A stretch of 46,835 nt of DNA from Fidelibacterota bacterium (GTDB lineage: Bacteria > Fidelibacterota > UBA8477 > JABMPR01), in NCBI GenBank assembly GCA_024278595.1, contig JAJRSW010000093.1, positions 1-46,835 on the forward strand. Reading direction: 5' to 3'. The notes beneath the pieces were generated by a model that was not told where the DNA came from, ran no database searches, and saw only the letters and a list, made by a program, of their open reading frames with translations. The position numbers and the translations under genes were made by a program. Below, piece after piece: positions 32,292 through 41,891 of the stretch (position 1 is the stretch's first letter; each line of letters begins with the position of its first letter).

Positions 32292-33612
32292 TACGCCTCG
32301 GGAACTGGTCTATCGAACACTTCTTGCAGCGGAGAGAGATAGCTCTCGTGCCATTGATGACCTATTGAGCGATGCCTTGCAGCACAGCGCACTGGGTCCC
32401 CGTAATAAAGCCTGGAGCATGGAAATAGTTTATGGTGTAACCCGAATGCGACTTCAACTGGATGCCTGGATCCAGACAGCGTATAAGGGTCGCTATAAAA
32501 AAGCCCAACATTCCATCAAGACCCTGCTGCGGATAGGTGTATTTCAACTGAAATACATGCAGACCGCTGATCACGCAGCCCTGAATGAAACCGTCAATTT
32601 GTGTAAACGCGTCCAGCAATCACAGGCTCGTGGTCTGGTGAATGCTATATTACGGAAGATTCAGACGCTTGAACTGGATCAGATACTCCTAATGGTAAGT
32701 AATCCTATCCAACGGCTGGCCATCAAAACTTCCCACCCGGAATGGATGCTGACCAAATGGTTGACCCGGTATGGGAGTGAGCAGGTGAGCGCTTTATGTG
32801 ATTATAACAATAAAGCTCCCCGCACTTGGCTTCGCAGAAACGCATTGAGGGTGGCCGCAACGGAATTTGAGGCGTACTTGACCAGGGAAGCGGTCTCTTT
32901 TAAACGTTCTGGTATCCTGGAAAATTTCTACGAGGTTGAAACCAGCGGCTCGCTCTTAAAAACCCACGAATTTCACGATGGCTGGTTCTCCTTTCAGGAT
33001 ATCGCTGCCGGAATCGTAGCCCATATCATGGATCCCCAACCAGGTCAGGTCATCGTTGATGCCTGTGCGGCACCGGGCGGTAAGATGGCTTATCTATCTG
33101 AGCTCAGCAAAGGAGAGGCCCAAATAACTGCTTGTGATGCCAGCCAGAAAAGGTTAGTCAAAGTTGATCAGAATATCCAACGTCTCGGGCTGAAACATAT
33201 TACGGTCCGCCAACTGGATGCAGCCACGGAAGCTTTGCCGGAGGCACATGGAATTCTATTGGATGTCCCTTGCTCAGGAACCGGCGTTCTGGGACGTCGA
33301 CCCGATGCCCGGTGGAAACGACAGGCAACCGACAGCTTGTCGCTGGTCAACATCCAGTCCAATATTTTGAAAAATAGCTGGAAATATCTAAAACCTGGTG
33401 GCCTGCTGGTATATGCAACCTGCACGCTGGAGCCGGAAGAGAACTGGGATTTGATAGATTCGGTTCTGGAACTTCTGGATGGCGCTGAGCTGGAATCCAT
33501 AGCAGATGAAAAACTCCAACCCTATATTGACGGGAGAGGGGCTCTGTCTACCTTACCCTGGAGCCATGAAATGGATGGGATGTTTGCCGTGAAAATTAGA
33601 AAAGCACTATGA
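32284..33612 (+). CDS. rsmB: 16S rRNA (cytosine-967-C5)-methyltransferase
   Basis: The 442-residue protein has an N-terminal NusB-like RNA-binding domain (about residues 5-135) and a C-terminal SAM-dependent m5C methyltransferase domain with DACAAPGGKMAYLSEL, motif IV DVPCSGTGVLGRRPD (Cys330, needed for product release) and motif VI YATCTLEPEEN (catalytic Cys380). The start is TTG with GGGGAG at 32274-32279 and overlaps fmt by 8 bases. The def-fmt-rsmB grouping is common across bacteria. It overlaps the PASTA gene by 4 bases. Confidence 0.94.
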   Translation: MANTPRELVYRTLLAAERDSSRAIDDLLSDALQHSALGPRNKAWSMEIVYGVTRMRLQLDAWIQTAYKGRYKKAQHSIKTLLRIGVFQLKYMQTADHAALNETVNLCKRVQQSQARGLVNAILRKIQTLELDQILLMVSNPIQRLAIKTSHPEWMLTKWLTRYGSEQVSALCDYNNKAPRTWLRRNALRVAATEFEAYLTREAVSFKRSGILENFYEVETSGSLLKTHEFHDGWFSFQDIAAGIVAHIMDPQPGQVIVDACAAPGGKMAYLSELSKGEAQITACDASQKRLVKVDQNIQRLGLKHITVRQLDAATEALPEAHGILLDVPCSGTGVLGRRPDARWKRQATDSLSLVNIQSNILKNSWKYLKPGGLLVYATCTLEPEENWDLIDSVLELLDGAELESIADEKLQPYIDGRGALSTLPWSHEMDGMFAVKIRKAL

Positions 33613-34337
33613 AATTGTTGCGAGATTATATATTGATTTTTGCCGCTATCGGCATTGTGGGAGCTTTGCTGATAAATAATATCATTCTACCACTATACGT
33701 AAATTGGAATGATGAGATCCGGGTACCCAGCCTGACCCATACTGACCTGGCTAAAGGAGGTCAAATATTGAGTGAACGCAAGCTGGAATGGGCTATCAAA
33801 GATACCATTTATCGACGCGACATACCCGGCGGTTTTATTATGGATCAGTATCCTGAAGCCGGGCAGATGGTGAAAGAAAATCGCAAGATTCAATTAACCA
33901 TCAGTTTACCACCGGAAAAACTCGAGATGCCCGATCTGATCGCTATCACTGAAAGACAGGCCAGCATCGCACTGGACCGACTGGGGCTGGTTTTGATGGA
34001 GGTCCTGACAGATTCATCAGATATGTATGAACGGACGGTGGTGATCGATCAGTCCCTTGCAGCAGGACTACCTGTTGCTCCAGGAGACTCGATCTCTTTG
34101 ACTGTTAGTCTGGGGAAACGAAATTTAAAAAAGACCATGCCGAACCTGCTTAACAAAGGGCTGGATGAAGCCGTCAAGGTGCTGGAATTCAACGGGTTCA
34201 CTATAGGTGCGATCCAATACACCCAGAATTCTGACCTGTTGCCCAAAACCGTAGTAAGCCAGTCGGTTGCTCCTGGCAAGATCTTTCCCCAGGAGCGGGT
34301 GATCAATGTGGATCTTATGATCACGGACGATTTCTGA
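33609..34337 (+). CDS. membrane-anchored PASTA-domain protein without kinase domain
   Basis: The 242-residue protein has one N-terminal membrane helix (about residues 9-30) followed by about three PASTA repeats (near 36-105, 106-172 and 173-240), recognisable by segments such as VPSLTHTDLAKGGQILSER, MPDLIAITERQASIALDRLG and MPNLLNKGLDEAVKVLEFNG. PASTA domains bind peptidoglycan fragments or cell-wall precursors. In Gram-positive bacteria they sit on Ser/Thr kinases or PBPs; here no kinase or transpeptidase domain is attached. It lies between rsmB and rpe with overlaps on both sides, so it is expressed with housekeeping genes. A wall-sensing or scaffold role is likely. Confidence 0.88.
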   Translation: MKLLRDYILIFAAIGIVGALLINNIILPLYVNWNDEIRVPSLTHTDLAKGGQILSERKLEWAIKDTIYRRDIPGGFIMDQYPEAGQMVKENRKIQLTISLPPEKLEMPDLIAITERQASIALDRLGLVLMEVLTDSSDMYERTVVIDQSLAAGLPVAPGDSISLTVSLGKRNLKKTMPNLLNKGLDEAVKVLEFNGFTIGAIQYTQNSDLLPKTVVSQSVAPGKIFPQERVINVDLMITDDF

Positions 34338-35008
34338 TGACGGTGATAAAGCAACTGGAAATAGCCCCATCAGTATTGTCAGCTGACTTCTCGCAGTTGG
34401 GTGAACAGATCGCTTCAGTTGCCCGGGCAGGTGGCCAGGTGTTGCATCTGGATATCATGGATGGCCACTATGTCCCTAATTTGACCTTTGGTCCCATGGT
34501 GGTGAAAGCCCTCCGGAAAATGACCGGTATGGAGCTGGAAGCTCATCTCATGATATCAGATCCAGATACTTACCTGGATGAATTCATAGCCGCCGGAGCA
34601 AATGTTGTTCTGGTTCATCCAAGCACCTGCTCTGCAGTCCTGGAGACCCTGGCCAGAATCAAATCGCTTGGCGCAAAAGCTGGTCTGGTGGTGAATCCCG
34701 ACGAAAAATTATCCATGGTCCGGCCCTATCTTAAGCAAATGGATCAACTGCTCATTATGTCAGTATTTCCAGGATTTGGTGGCCAAGCTTTCATACCCGG
34801 CGTGCTGGATGAGCTCCCGGAACTCCTGGATCAATTTGCGGAAAACAAAGTTCTCATTGAGATCGATGGCGGGATCAATCACGAGACCATCCCCACGATC
34901 CGTGGATTGGGTATTGATCGTTTTGTAGCCGGGTCTGCCGTTTTCAATCACACAGCGGACCCTGGTGAAAATTATCAGAATCTCCTAACCCGACTTATTC
35001 AGGTTTAA
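34337..35008 (+). CDS. rpe: ribulose-phosphate 3-epimerase
   Basis: The 223-residue TIM-barrel protein carries IAPSVLSADFSQLGEQ, HLDIMDGHYVPNLTFGP (metal-binding His and catalytic Asp), MSVFPGFGGQAFIP (phosphate loop) and EIDGGINHET (second catalytic Asp). It interconverts ribulose-5-phosphate and xylulose-5-phosphate in the pentose phosphate pathway. Length is standard. The ATG overlaps the PASTA gene stop by 1 base, and the next gene starts on the base after its stop. Confidence 0.97.
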   Translation: MTVIKQLEIAPSVLSADFSQLGEQIASVARAGGQVLHLDIMDGHYVPNLTFGPMVVKALRKMTGMELEAHLMISDPDTYLDEFIAAGANVVLVHPSTCSAVLETLARIKSLGAKAGLVVNPDEKLSMVRPYLKQMDQLLIMSVFPGFGGQAFIPGVLDELPELLDQFAENKVLIEIDGGINHETIPTIRGLGIDRFVAGSAVFNHTADPGENYQNLLTRLIQV

Positions 35009-35596
35009 ATGGTGCTCTCCACGATCCGTTCAAATGAATTGGTTCGAAAAGCCATTCATCTTAGCAGTGGCACAATTCCTGTGCTCTATTGGTATGGCTT
35101 TGAAAAAGAATTCATGCTAAAAGCGGTCATAATCCTGGCTTCAGGGTTTCTTGCGGCTGAGTATCTGCGCTTTCATGTCCCGGCTGTAAAACAACTTTTT
35201 GTCAAAGTATTCGGGTCTGCCTTGCGGGATCATGAATATCAGAAACTTACTGGAGCGACCTATGTTTTTACGGGATCACTGATCTGTATTTTCCTGTTTC
35301 CCAAGGAAATAGCAGTTCCATCCCTATTGATCCTTTCTTTTTCAGATACCTCCGCAGCCCTCATCGGCATTCCCTTTGGAAAGCATCCTTTCCTGGCTAA
35401 ATCACGTGAAGGCAGCACAGCCTTCTTCCTGGTAACACTCCTGATTCTTATGCTATTCGATCCTGAAAGCATTGCGGTGAATGTGGGAGTTGCGCTTGTA
35501 CTTGCCATCGTTGAGGCTCTACCACTGAAAGTCGATGATAATTTCCTCATCCCGATAGTTGCTGGTCTCCTATTGAGCTTAAGCCATATTTTGTGA
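35009..35596 (+). CDS. diacylglycerol/polyprenol (dolichol) kinase-like membrane protein
   Basis: The 195-residue protein has about six membrane segments and the pattern of the SEC59/dolichol-kinase and CTP-dependent lipid-kinase family: LVRKAIHLSSGTIP near the N-terminus, LTGATYVFTG, SFSDTSAALIGIPFGK and KSREGSTAFF (the CTP-binding EGS region). Family members phosphorylate polyprenols, phytol or diacylglycerol in the membrane, often with CTP. A role in recycling undecaprenol to the carrier phosphate would fit the glycan and wall genes nearby, but the substrate cannot be read. It is translationally coupled to rpe. Confidence 0.8.
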   Translation: MVLSTIRSNELVRKAIHLSSGTIPVLYWYGFEKEFMLKAVIILASGFLAAEYLRFHVPAVKQLFVKVFGSALRDHEYQKLTGATYVFTGSLICIFLFPKEIAVPSLLILSFSDTSAALIGIPFGKHPFLAKSREGSTAFFLVTLLILMLFDPESIAVNVGVALVLAIVEALPLKVDDNFLIPIVAGLLLSLSHIL

Positions 35597-35611
35597 CCAA
35601 GACCTTAGCAG

Positions 35612-37567
35612 ATGACCTTTCTTAGCCCCCTGTTTCTGTGGTTCTTACCCCTGATATCTCTACCAGTGATCATCCATCTGCTGGCCAAGCGACGGAGCAA
35701 ACTCATTGATTTTCCTTCGCTGAAGTTTCTGAAACTTCTGGAGCAGGATGCCCTGCGGAAATTCAACGTTAAACAGCTGATCCTATTGATAATACGAACC
35801 TTGATCATCCTCCTGGTGATTCTGTCCTTTGCCCGACCTAATTTCAATCGATCGGGGGGGGTCAGCATTAATACCCAGGCGGTTGACCTGGTTATTATGG
35901 CACTGGATAATACTGCCTCTAACCGAGCTGATTTTGAAGATCAGACTGGCCTCTGGTTAACCACGTTAGGGACAATGCTCAAGGAAAAGGGTTATGAAGT
36001 GAGCTTTCTGGGCATCACAGATTTTCAACTGTACGATAGCCCTGATCGTATTATTGCAGGATACGCTGATATTTATACCGGGAATATCACAACTCGTTTA
36101 GCAGCACAGATCGACCTGGACAAATATAGAGCTAAAACCATCATCTGGGTGGGAGATGGGCAGGATGTTCACGAGGCCATGGAGAATTTGACAGATTGGG
36201 ATAAATATTTACTCCTGGGTCCAGTTACCCGTGATATGGGTATCTCTCTGGTACAACTACCGAACCGGGGTTTGCGTATCGGTGAAGAATACCAACTCCA
36301 GGTGGGTGTTGAGCGCAGCTCAGAGGACCAGGAACTTGCCGGATTAGAGCTCATCATCAATGAGAATAGACAGAATCAAGCTGCCCTTGAAGCAGATGTC
36401 AATTTTATCGAGATGCTGGCCAGGGTTACGGATCCGGGTTATCAGGACGGAAGATTGAAATTGGGACCAGATCGGCATACTTATAACGACAGTCGATATT
36501 TCGTGATTCCAGCCGGTGGCAATATTCCGGTCCAGATTCTGCGTAAGCGGGTCTCACCAGACTTCTGGCAGATTGTCGAATCATCTGTATACACCACTGA
36601 AATGAATCTGGATGTCCGTTTACTGGAATTCGCTGAGATCGATAATTTAAATTTGAGTCAGGGTGGCACTATCATTGTGGAAGATGCCAGTCGACTCGCT
36701 GATTATAACTGGAACCGACTGATTGGATTTGTTTCATCAGGTGGTCAGCTCATCTTGTTCGGCGATGGGGGAGCCCGGATGAATGAATTGCTGGGGTTTC
36801 AGGGTTCTTTGGAAGCAAGCTCAAGCCGGGCCGCGCTAGGCTTATATCTCACCGATGAAGCCGACAAGAATTTACAGTTTGATCCAATGCGGCAGGTGAT
36901 CGCTCAGGACCGCCTGCACATTTACAAACGATTCAGGGCATCCAGTAATGAACTGGAACAGACCTGGATTCGCTATCTGGACGATCAACCATTTCTGGGC
37001 GCAAGTGCCCTTCAGGCAGGTCGGACGGTCTGGTTCAATACAGAATTTCACTCCGGAGCAAACAATTTACCGCTGCTGGGAATTTTCCCCACCTTGATCC
37101 TTCAACTTTGCCAGTCCCAGAAACTGGTGGACCAGACAGCTCACTATAATGCGCTTATCGGCGACACCTTACATTTTTTTCCAATAGCCCAGGCAGGTGA
37201 AAATATACCTTTCAGCATTCAGCGTCCGGATGGAACTGTGGATTACCAGGCACCGGATTCCAGTTATATCATTCATTATCCCACTATCAATCTGCCTGGT
37301 ATCTATCGACTAATGAAGGGGCGGCAGGTCCTGCAACCCATCGCTGTGAACATCTCAGCGCATGAGGCTCGGGCACATAGCAGGGTTTATGATTTTGATG
37401 ACTCCGCTATATTTGTAACGGGGGATCAGAGCGCTCTGGTTGAGGAGATCATGGGTCGGCAATCCGGGCTGGCACTATGGCCTCTGCTACTCATTGGCCT
37501 GTTACTATTGTGGGCTGCTGAAACATATCTATCTAGAATAAAAACAACATGGCGGCAAGATGTTTGA
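35612..37567 (+). CDS. BatA-domain (aerotolerance regulator N-terminal) membrane protein
   Basis: The 651-residue protein begins with the BatA N-terminal domain: FLSPLFLWFLPLISLPVIIH, then LAKRRSKLIDFPSLKFL and a second helix LLIIRTLIILLVILSFARP (about residues 55-75). A von Willebrand A-like part follows (LVIMALDNTASN), where the metal site DxSxS is read as DNTAS, a relaxed form. A long extracytoplasmic region and one C-terminal helix (about 625-642) complete it. Such proteins are common in Bacteroidetes and relatives. The usual batB-E partners and MoxR ATPase are absent here. It overlaps hflX by 8 bases. Confidence 0.85.
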   Translation: MTFLSPLFLWFLPLISLPVIIHLLAKRRSKLIDFPSLKFLKLLEQDALRKFNVKQLILLIIRTLIILLVILSFARPNFNRSGGVSINTQAVDLVIMALDNTASNRADFEDQTGLWLTTLGTMLKEKGYEVSFLGITDFQLYDSPDRIIAGYADIYTGNITTRLAAQIDLDKYRAKTIIWVGDGQDVHEAMENLTDWDKYLLLGPVTRDMGISLVQLPNRGLRIGEEYQLQVGVERSSEDQELAGLELIINENRQNQAALEADVNFIEMLARVTDPGYQDGRLKLGPDRHTYNDSRYFVIPAGGNIPVQILRKRVSPDFWQIVESSVYTTEMNLDVRLLEFAEIDNLNLSQGGTIIVEDASRLADYNWNRLIGFVSSGGQLILFGDGGARMNELLGFQGSLEASSSRAALGLYLTDEADKNLQFDPMRQVIAQDRLHIYKRFRASSNELEQTWIRYLDDQPFLGASALQAGRTVWFNTEFHSGANNLPLLGIFPTLILQLCQSQKLVDQTAHYNALIGDTLHFFPIAQAGENIPFSIQRPDGTVDYQAPDSSYIIHYPTINLPGIYRLMKGRQVLQPIAVNISAHEARAHSRVYDFDDSAIFVTGDQSALVEEIMGRQSGLALWPLLLIGLLLLWAAETYLSRIKTTWRQDV

Positions 37568-38834
37568 AACCAGTATTGAACAAGAAAAAGCCCTCCTTAT
37601 TGGAGTGGTCGGTAGTCAACAGACCGTGATTGAAGTTGAGGAGAACCTGGCTGAATTAGCCCTTTTGGCTGAAACAGCTGGAGCCAGGATCTGTGGTCAG
37701 ATTATTCAAAAACGCAATCAGATCCATGCGGCTCTCTATGTGGGCAAAGGAAAAGCAGCTGAGATCGTGGCCAAGGTGGAGCTCCTCAAAGTGGATCTGG
37801 TGATCTTTGATGATGAGTTGACCCCTGCCCAAACCAAGAATTTGCAAAAAATGATGGAGCAGGTTCGCATTATTGATCGTAGCAGCCTGATCCTGGACAT
37901 CTTTGTCCGCCATGCCAGCAGTAAGGAGTCGAAAACCCAGGTTGAATTGGCCCAACTCCAGTATTTACTTCCGCGCTTGACCCGCGCCTGGACCCACCTG
38001 GAGCGACAGCGTGGCGCCACTTCTACCCGTGGTGGGATGGGTGAAACTCAGATCGAAGTTGATCGGCGGTTGATCCGGAACCGCATATCCATGCTTAAGG
38101 TCGAATTGAACAAGATCGAGAAACAACGGGATACCCGTCGAAAAAGTCGGGGTGAGATGTTCAATGTGGCCCTGGTGGGTTATACAAATGCCGGTAAATC
38201 GTCTCTGATGAACCTGTTTTCGGACGCTGATGTACTGGTGGAGGATAAACTATTTGCGACGCTGGATACGACCATCAGAAAGATCGAAATTCAAGAACTT
38301 GAGATCCTGCTGAGTGATACGGTGGGGTTTATTCATAAACTGCCTCACCATCTGGTTGCTTCGTTTAAAAGTACCCTCCAAGAAGTCCGCCACGCTGATT
38401 TGATCCTGAAAGTCATCGATCTGAGCTCTCCGCAGTATGAAAGACATTTGGATACCGTGAATGAAGTGCTCATGGAATTGGGGGTCGCTGAAAGTCAAAT
38501 GCTCACCGTCTTCAATAAGATCGATCTAATCGAAGATCAGGATATTCTTTCCAGAGCTTTGAAGGATCATGAAGCTGCGGTACCGGTCTCTGCTTTAAGG
38601 CAGGTGAATATCACCCAATTGGAAGATGCCATTGTCAAGATTCGTAGAAGTGATTACGTCGTTGAAACTTTGAGGTTGGATCATTCACAACAGAAATTTC
38701 TGGCCTATCTGCATCGCAGTGCTGAGGTGCTTAATATCGATTATGAGGAAGATCATGTGTTGGTTGAGGTCCGGGTAAGGACTGGCGCACTGGATCAGAT
38801 CCGGAAGCAAAGTAACAGTTCCATTGAGGATTAA
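37560..38834 (+). CDS. hflX: ribosome-associated GTPase HflX
   Basis: The 424-residue protein has the HflX N-terminal domain (with HAALYVGKGKAAEI and VIFDDELTPAQTKNL), the glycine-rich linker RGATSTRGGMGETQIEVDRR, then the G domain: G1 GYTNAGKSSL, G2 region DTTIRKIE, G3 DTVGFIHKLPHHLVASF and G4 NKID. HflX splits stalled ribosomes under stress. Length is typical. It overlaps both neighbours (8 bases and 1 base). The association with a patatin lipase downstream is likely operonic convenience. Confidence 0.95.
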   Translation: MFETSIEQEKALLIGVVGSQQTVIEVEENLAELALLAETAGARICGQIIQKRNQIHAALYVGKGKAAEIVAKVELLKVDLVIFDDELTPAQTKNLQKMMEQVRIIDRSSLILDIFVRHASSKESKTQVELAQLQYLLPRLTRAWTHLERQRGATSTRGGMGETQIEVDRRLIRNRISMLKVELNKIEKQRDTRRKSRGEMFNVALVGYTNAGKSSLMNLFSDADVLVEDKLFATLDTTIRKIEIQELEILLSDTVGFIHKLPHHLVASFKSTLQEVRHADLILKVIDLSSPQYERHLDTVNEVLMELGVAESQMLTVFNKIDLIEDQDILSRALKDHEAAVPVSALRQVNITQLEDAIVKIRRSDYVVETLRLDHSQQKFLAYLHRSAEVLNIDYEEDHVLVEVRVRTGALDQIRKQSNSSIED

Positions 38835-39772
38835 TGACCCAGCCTAAAATAGGATTGGTACTTGGTAGCGGCTCGTCCCGGGGCTGGGCACATATTGGTG
38901 TGATCGAGGCACTGGAAAAACACGGTGTCGAGATCAGCATGATTGCCGGGGCCAGTGCCGGATCATTCATTGCAGCATCTTATGCTGGCGGGGGCTTGGC
39001 TGGTATCAAGAAATTCGCCATGGACATGGATTGGAAGCGGGTGCTTTCGTATCTGGATATTGCCTTTCCCCGGTCTGGCTTTATTGATGGACGTAAAGTC
39101 GCAGAATTGATCCAGAGCTATACCCATGTTAGTCAGTTTGAGGACTTGCATATTCCGGTTCACATGGTAGCCACTGATATGTATAGCGGGGAGCAGGTGA
39201 TCCTTTCACAGGGCAGTCTTACGGATGCTCTGCGGGCAAGTTTAGCTGTTCCGGGTCTGGTAACGCCCATTCTGATCGATGATCATTGGTTAGTAGACGG
39301 CGGCGTGGTAAATCCGTTGCCAGTGGATGTCTGTCAGGCCATGGGAGCTGATATTGTTGTTGCAGTAGATCTCAATTCAGAGCGTTCCGGTAGTCGCAAA
39401 AATGTCCGAAGCAGTTGGAACAAACACGCTGCTGGATTTGAGAAAAAACGTCTGGAAGTGATCTCATCCTGGGTTCAGCGTTATGGTCCGGCCGGCAAGA
39501 CTGTCAGCGCCAAGATCGATCAATGGTTTAGCCGGGAGGAGCCATCACCTCACATCTTCGAAGTTCTTGGTACGTCGATAAATATCATGCAGAAAAAGAT
39601 CGAACAGATGAATCTGGAAACCCATACACCCGATATTCTCATTCGACCGCGTCTGGGCGACTTGAAATTCTTTGATTTTGATATGGCAGAACGGGCTATC
39701 GGTGAGGGGTTTCGTCGAGGAGAAGAGGCTGTTCCTGCGATCCAGGCCCAAATATCAGTGCTCTCAAGCTGA
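38834..39772 (+). CDS. patatin-like phospholipase (RssA/NTE-type)
   Basis: The 312-residue protein has the patatin core: oxyanion loop GSGSSRG at 11-17, nucleophile Ser41 in GASAG at 39-43, and the catalytic Asp155 in DGG. All three sites are intact, so it should be an active serine lipase or lysophospholipase acting at a membrane from the cytosol. No signal peptide is seen. The C-terminal 100 residues are helical and may be regulatory. It overlaps hflX by 1 base. The 205-base gap after it contains TATACT at 39906-39911 as a possible -10 without a good -35. Confidence 0.92.
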   Translation: MTQPKIGLVLGSGSSRGWAHIGVIEALEKHGVEISMIAGASAGSFIAASYAGGGLAGIKKFAMDMDWKRVLSYLDIAFPRSGFIDGRKVAELIQSYTHVSQFEDLHIPVHMVATDMYSGEQVILSQGSLTDALRASLAVPGLVTPILIDDHWLVDGGVVNPLPVDVCQAMGADIVVAVDLNSERSGSRKNVRSSWNKHAAGFEKKRLEVISSWVQRYGPAGKTVSAKIDQWFSREEPSPHIFEVLGTSINIMQKKIEQMNLETHTPDILIRPRLGDLKFFDFDMAERAIGEGFRRGEEAVPAIQAQISVLSS

Positions 39773-39977
39773 TCATCAGCCCAATATGTTCTGGTAGCAG
39801 TGCAGACCCTCAAAAAGTCAGGTTTCGCGCATATTCCCATTCCTCCACAGTCCAACTCTAATAAGCATGTCCACGGACTCAAAATCCCCCTGGATATTCA
39901 AGAATTATACTTTGCAATCAGCTCACTCAGGCACTTTATTTGCACTTGTTGCAGGGGAGTGAACGTGTAAGGAATTG

Positions 39978-41891
39978 ATGTGTCCCATGACCAACGAAAG
40001 TAAGAAAACCACTGCACTTGAGTTGCTGAAAGAACAGTATCCTGAAAAATTTGTTGATGTCCGTCAAGCTCTTAAAAGCTTACATCGTGGTGATCGCATC
40101 TTTGTCCATACGGCCTGTGGAGAACCACAATTCCTGCTAAAATCCCTGGTTGAACACATTGAATCTGATCCCAGAGCGCTATTTGATGCAGAGGTTATCC
40201 AGGTCTGGTCTCTGGGACTGGCACCCTATGCCCAGGAAAAGTTCAAGCACAATTTTCGGCATAATTCTTTTTTTATCGGCAACAGTACCCGGCAAGCGGT
40301 CAATGCCGGTCTGGCCGATTACACACCCATATTTCTATCCGAGATTCCCCGCCTTTTCTCACGGGGACACGTTCCCGTGGATGTGGCCTTAATCCAGGCC
40401 TCCTGTCCGGATCCCCACGGCTACATGAGCTTAGGGGTGAGTGTTGATATTGTCAAAGCGGCTGCTGAAAAAGCGCAAACCATCATTGTGCAGATTAATC
40501 CCCGCATGCCCCGGGTTCATGGAGATGGATTTATACATATATCCGATGTCGATTTTGTCATTCACCATGAAGAACCTCTCCTGGAATACAAAGATGAATT
40601 GGATAATGATATTGCCGATCGCATCGGAAAATATGTTGCTACTCTCATCGAGGATGGCAATACGATCCAAGTGGGTTACGGCTGCCTGCCAAATGCTATC
40701 CTCGCTAATCTGACCCAGAAGAAACACTTGGGGGTTCATACAGAATTACTGGGTGATGGCCTGGTCAAGTTGATGCAAGCGGGTGTGATTGACAATTCCA
40801 GAAAGACCATCAATCGGGGAAAGACCATTGCAACTTTCAGTATGGGCTGTACGGCCACCTATGAATACTTGCATGATAATCCATTCATAGAATTTAAAAC
40901 CGTTGATTATACCAACGATCCGCGGGTCATTGCCCAGCATGACGATATGACGGCTATTAATTCCGCATTGGAGATCGACCTCACCGGTCAGGCCACTGCC
41001 GAGTCATTGGGAAAGGTGTTCTACAGTGGTATCGGGGGTCAGGCAGATTTTATGCGGGGGGCCATTCTGGCGCAGAAGGGCAAGACCATTCTGACCATTC
41101 CCTCCACAGCTGAGGATGGCGAGATCTCCCGGATCGTGCCCTTCCTCAAAGCAGGTGCCGGGGTAACCTTGAACCGTGGAGATGTCCACTATGTGGTCAC
41201 TGAGTATGGGATCGCGTATCTACATGGGAAGAACATCCGGGAGCGGGCCATGGAGCTTATTTCCATCGCCCATCCGAAATTTCGATCTCAGCTGATCCGC
41301 AAAGCTAAAAAACGCAATTTGATCTATCAGGACCAGGCGTTTATAGCTGGAAAAGCAGGGGAGTATCCGGAAGAAGTGGAGACCTACCGCACTACTTCCG
41401 GTGGGCAGGAGATATTCTTGCGGCCGGTTAAGATCAGTGATGAACCTTTGCTAAAAGAATTTTTCTATTCCTTATCAGATGCAAGTCTGCAACGCCGTTT
41501 TATCTCTGAACGAAAAGACATGCCCCATGAAAGGTTACAGGAATTCGTGGTGATTGATTACACTACTGAGGTGATCCTGTTGGCCTTCACCCATGAAGCT
41601 GAGCGGGAGCAATTGGTTGCCTTGGGGCAGTACGCCATTATTGGAGTAACCCATACTGCTGATGTGGCTTTTGTGGTCAGGGATGATCACCAGGAAATGG
41701 GGATCGGACGCGAGTTGTTGCGCTATCTGACCTTGTTGGCCAAGAAACAGGGATTGCTGGGTTTCACCGCTGACGTGATCATCAGCAATTCCAGGATGAT
41801 GCGCCTGTTCGAGAGTATGGGATTTGATGTGCAAAAACATATTTCAGATGGAATATATGAAATGAAAATGACTTTCCTGGAGAGTAAATGA
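39978..41891 (+). CDS. acetyl-CoA hydrolase/CoA-transferase fused to a GNAT acetyltransferase
   Basis: The 637-residue fusion has an N-terminal class I CoA-transferase of the acetyl-CoA hydrolase/4-hydroxybutyrate CoA-transferase family (about residues 15-440). Visible motifs are LGVHTELLGDGLVKLM, which holds the probable catalytic Glu, SGIGGQADFMRGA and VTEYGIAYLHGKNIRERAM. Residues about 475-636 are a GNAT domain with FLRPVKISDEP, SLQRRFISERK and the acetyl-CoA loop HQEMGIGREL, close to GNATs of Pat/YfiQ protein acetyltransferases. It may exchange CoA between acids and also acetylate proteins. ATG 39978 follows AAGGA by 4 bases; ATG 39987 is an alternative. Its stop overlaps the next gene (ATGA). 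Confidence 0.92.
   Translation: MCPMTNESKKTTALELLKEQYPEKFVDVRQALKSLHRGDRIFVHTACGEPQFLLKSLVEHIESDPRALFDAEVIQVWSLGLAPYAQEKFKHNFRHNSFFIGNSTRQAVNAGLADYTPIFLSEIPRLFSRGHVPVDVALIQASCPDPHGYMSLGVSVDIVKAAAEKAQTIIVQINPRMPRVHGDGFIHISDVDFVIHHEEPLLEYKDELDNDIADRIGKYVATLIEDGNTIQVGYGCLPNAILANLTQKKHLGVHTELLGDGLVKLMQAGVIDNSRKTINRGKTIATFSMGCTATYEYLHDNPFIEFKTVDYTNDPRVIAQHDDMTAINSALEIDLTGQATAESLGKVFYSGIGGQADFMRGAILAQKGKTILTIPSTAEDGEISRIVPFLKAGAGVTLNRGDVHYVVTEYGIAYLHGKNIRERAMELISIAHPKFRSQLIRKAKKRNLIYQDQAFIAGKAGEYPEEVETYRTTSGGQEIFLRPVKISDEPLLKEFFYSLSDASLQRRFISERKDMPHERLQEFVVIDYTTEVILLAFTHEAEREQLVALGQYAIIGVTHTADVAFVVRDDHQEMGIGRELLRYLTLLAKKQGLLGFTADVIISNSRMMRLFESMGFDVQKHISDGIYEMKMTFLESK

Noticed and set aside
39883-39911. 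Promoter before the acyl-CoA operon (TATACT at 39906-39911)
   Set aside because: There is no recognisable -35 at 16-18 bases, and the Bacteroidetes-type TAnnTTTG motif does not fit exactly either.
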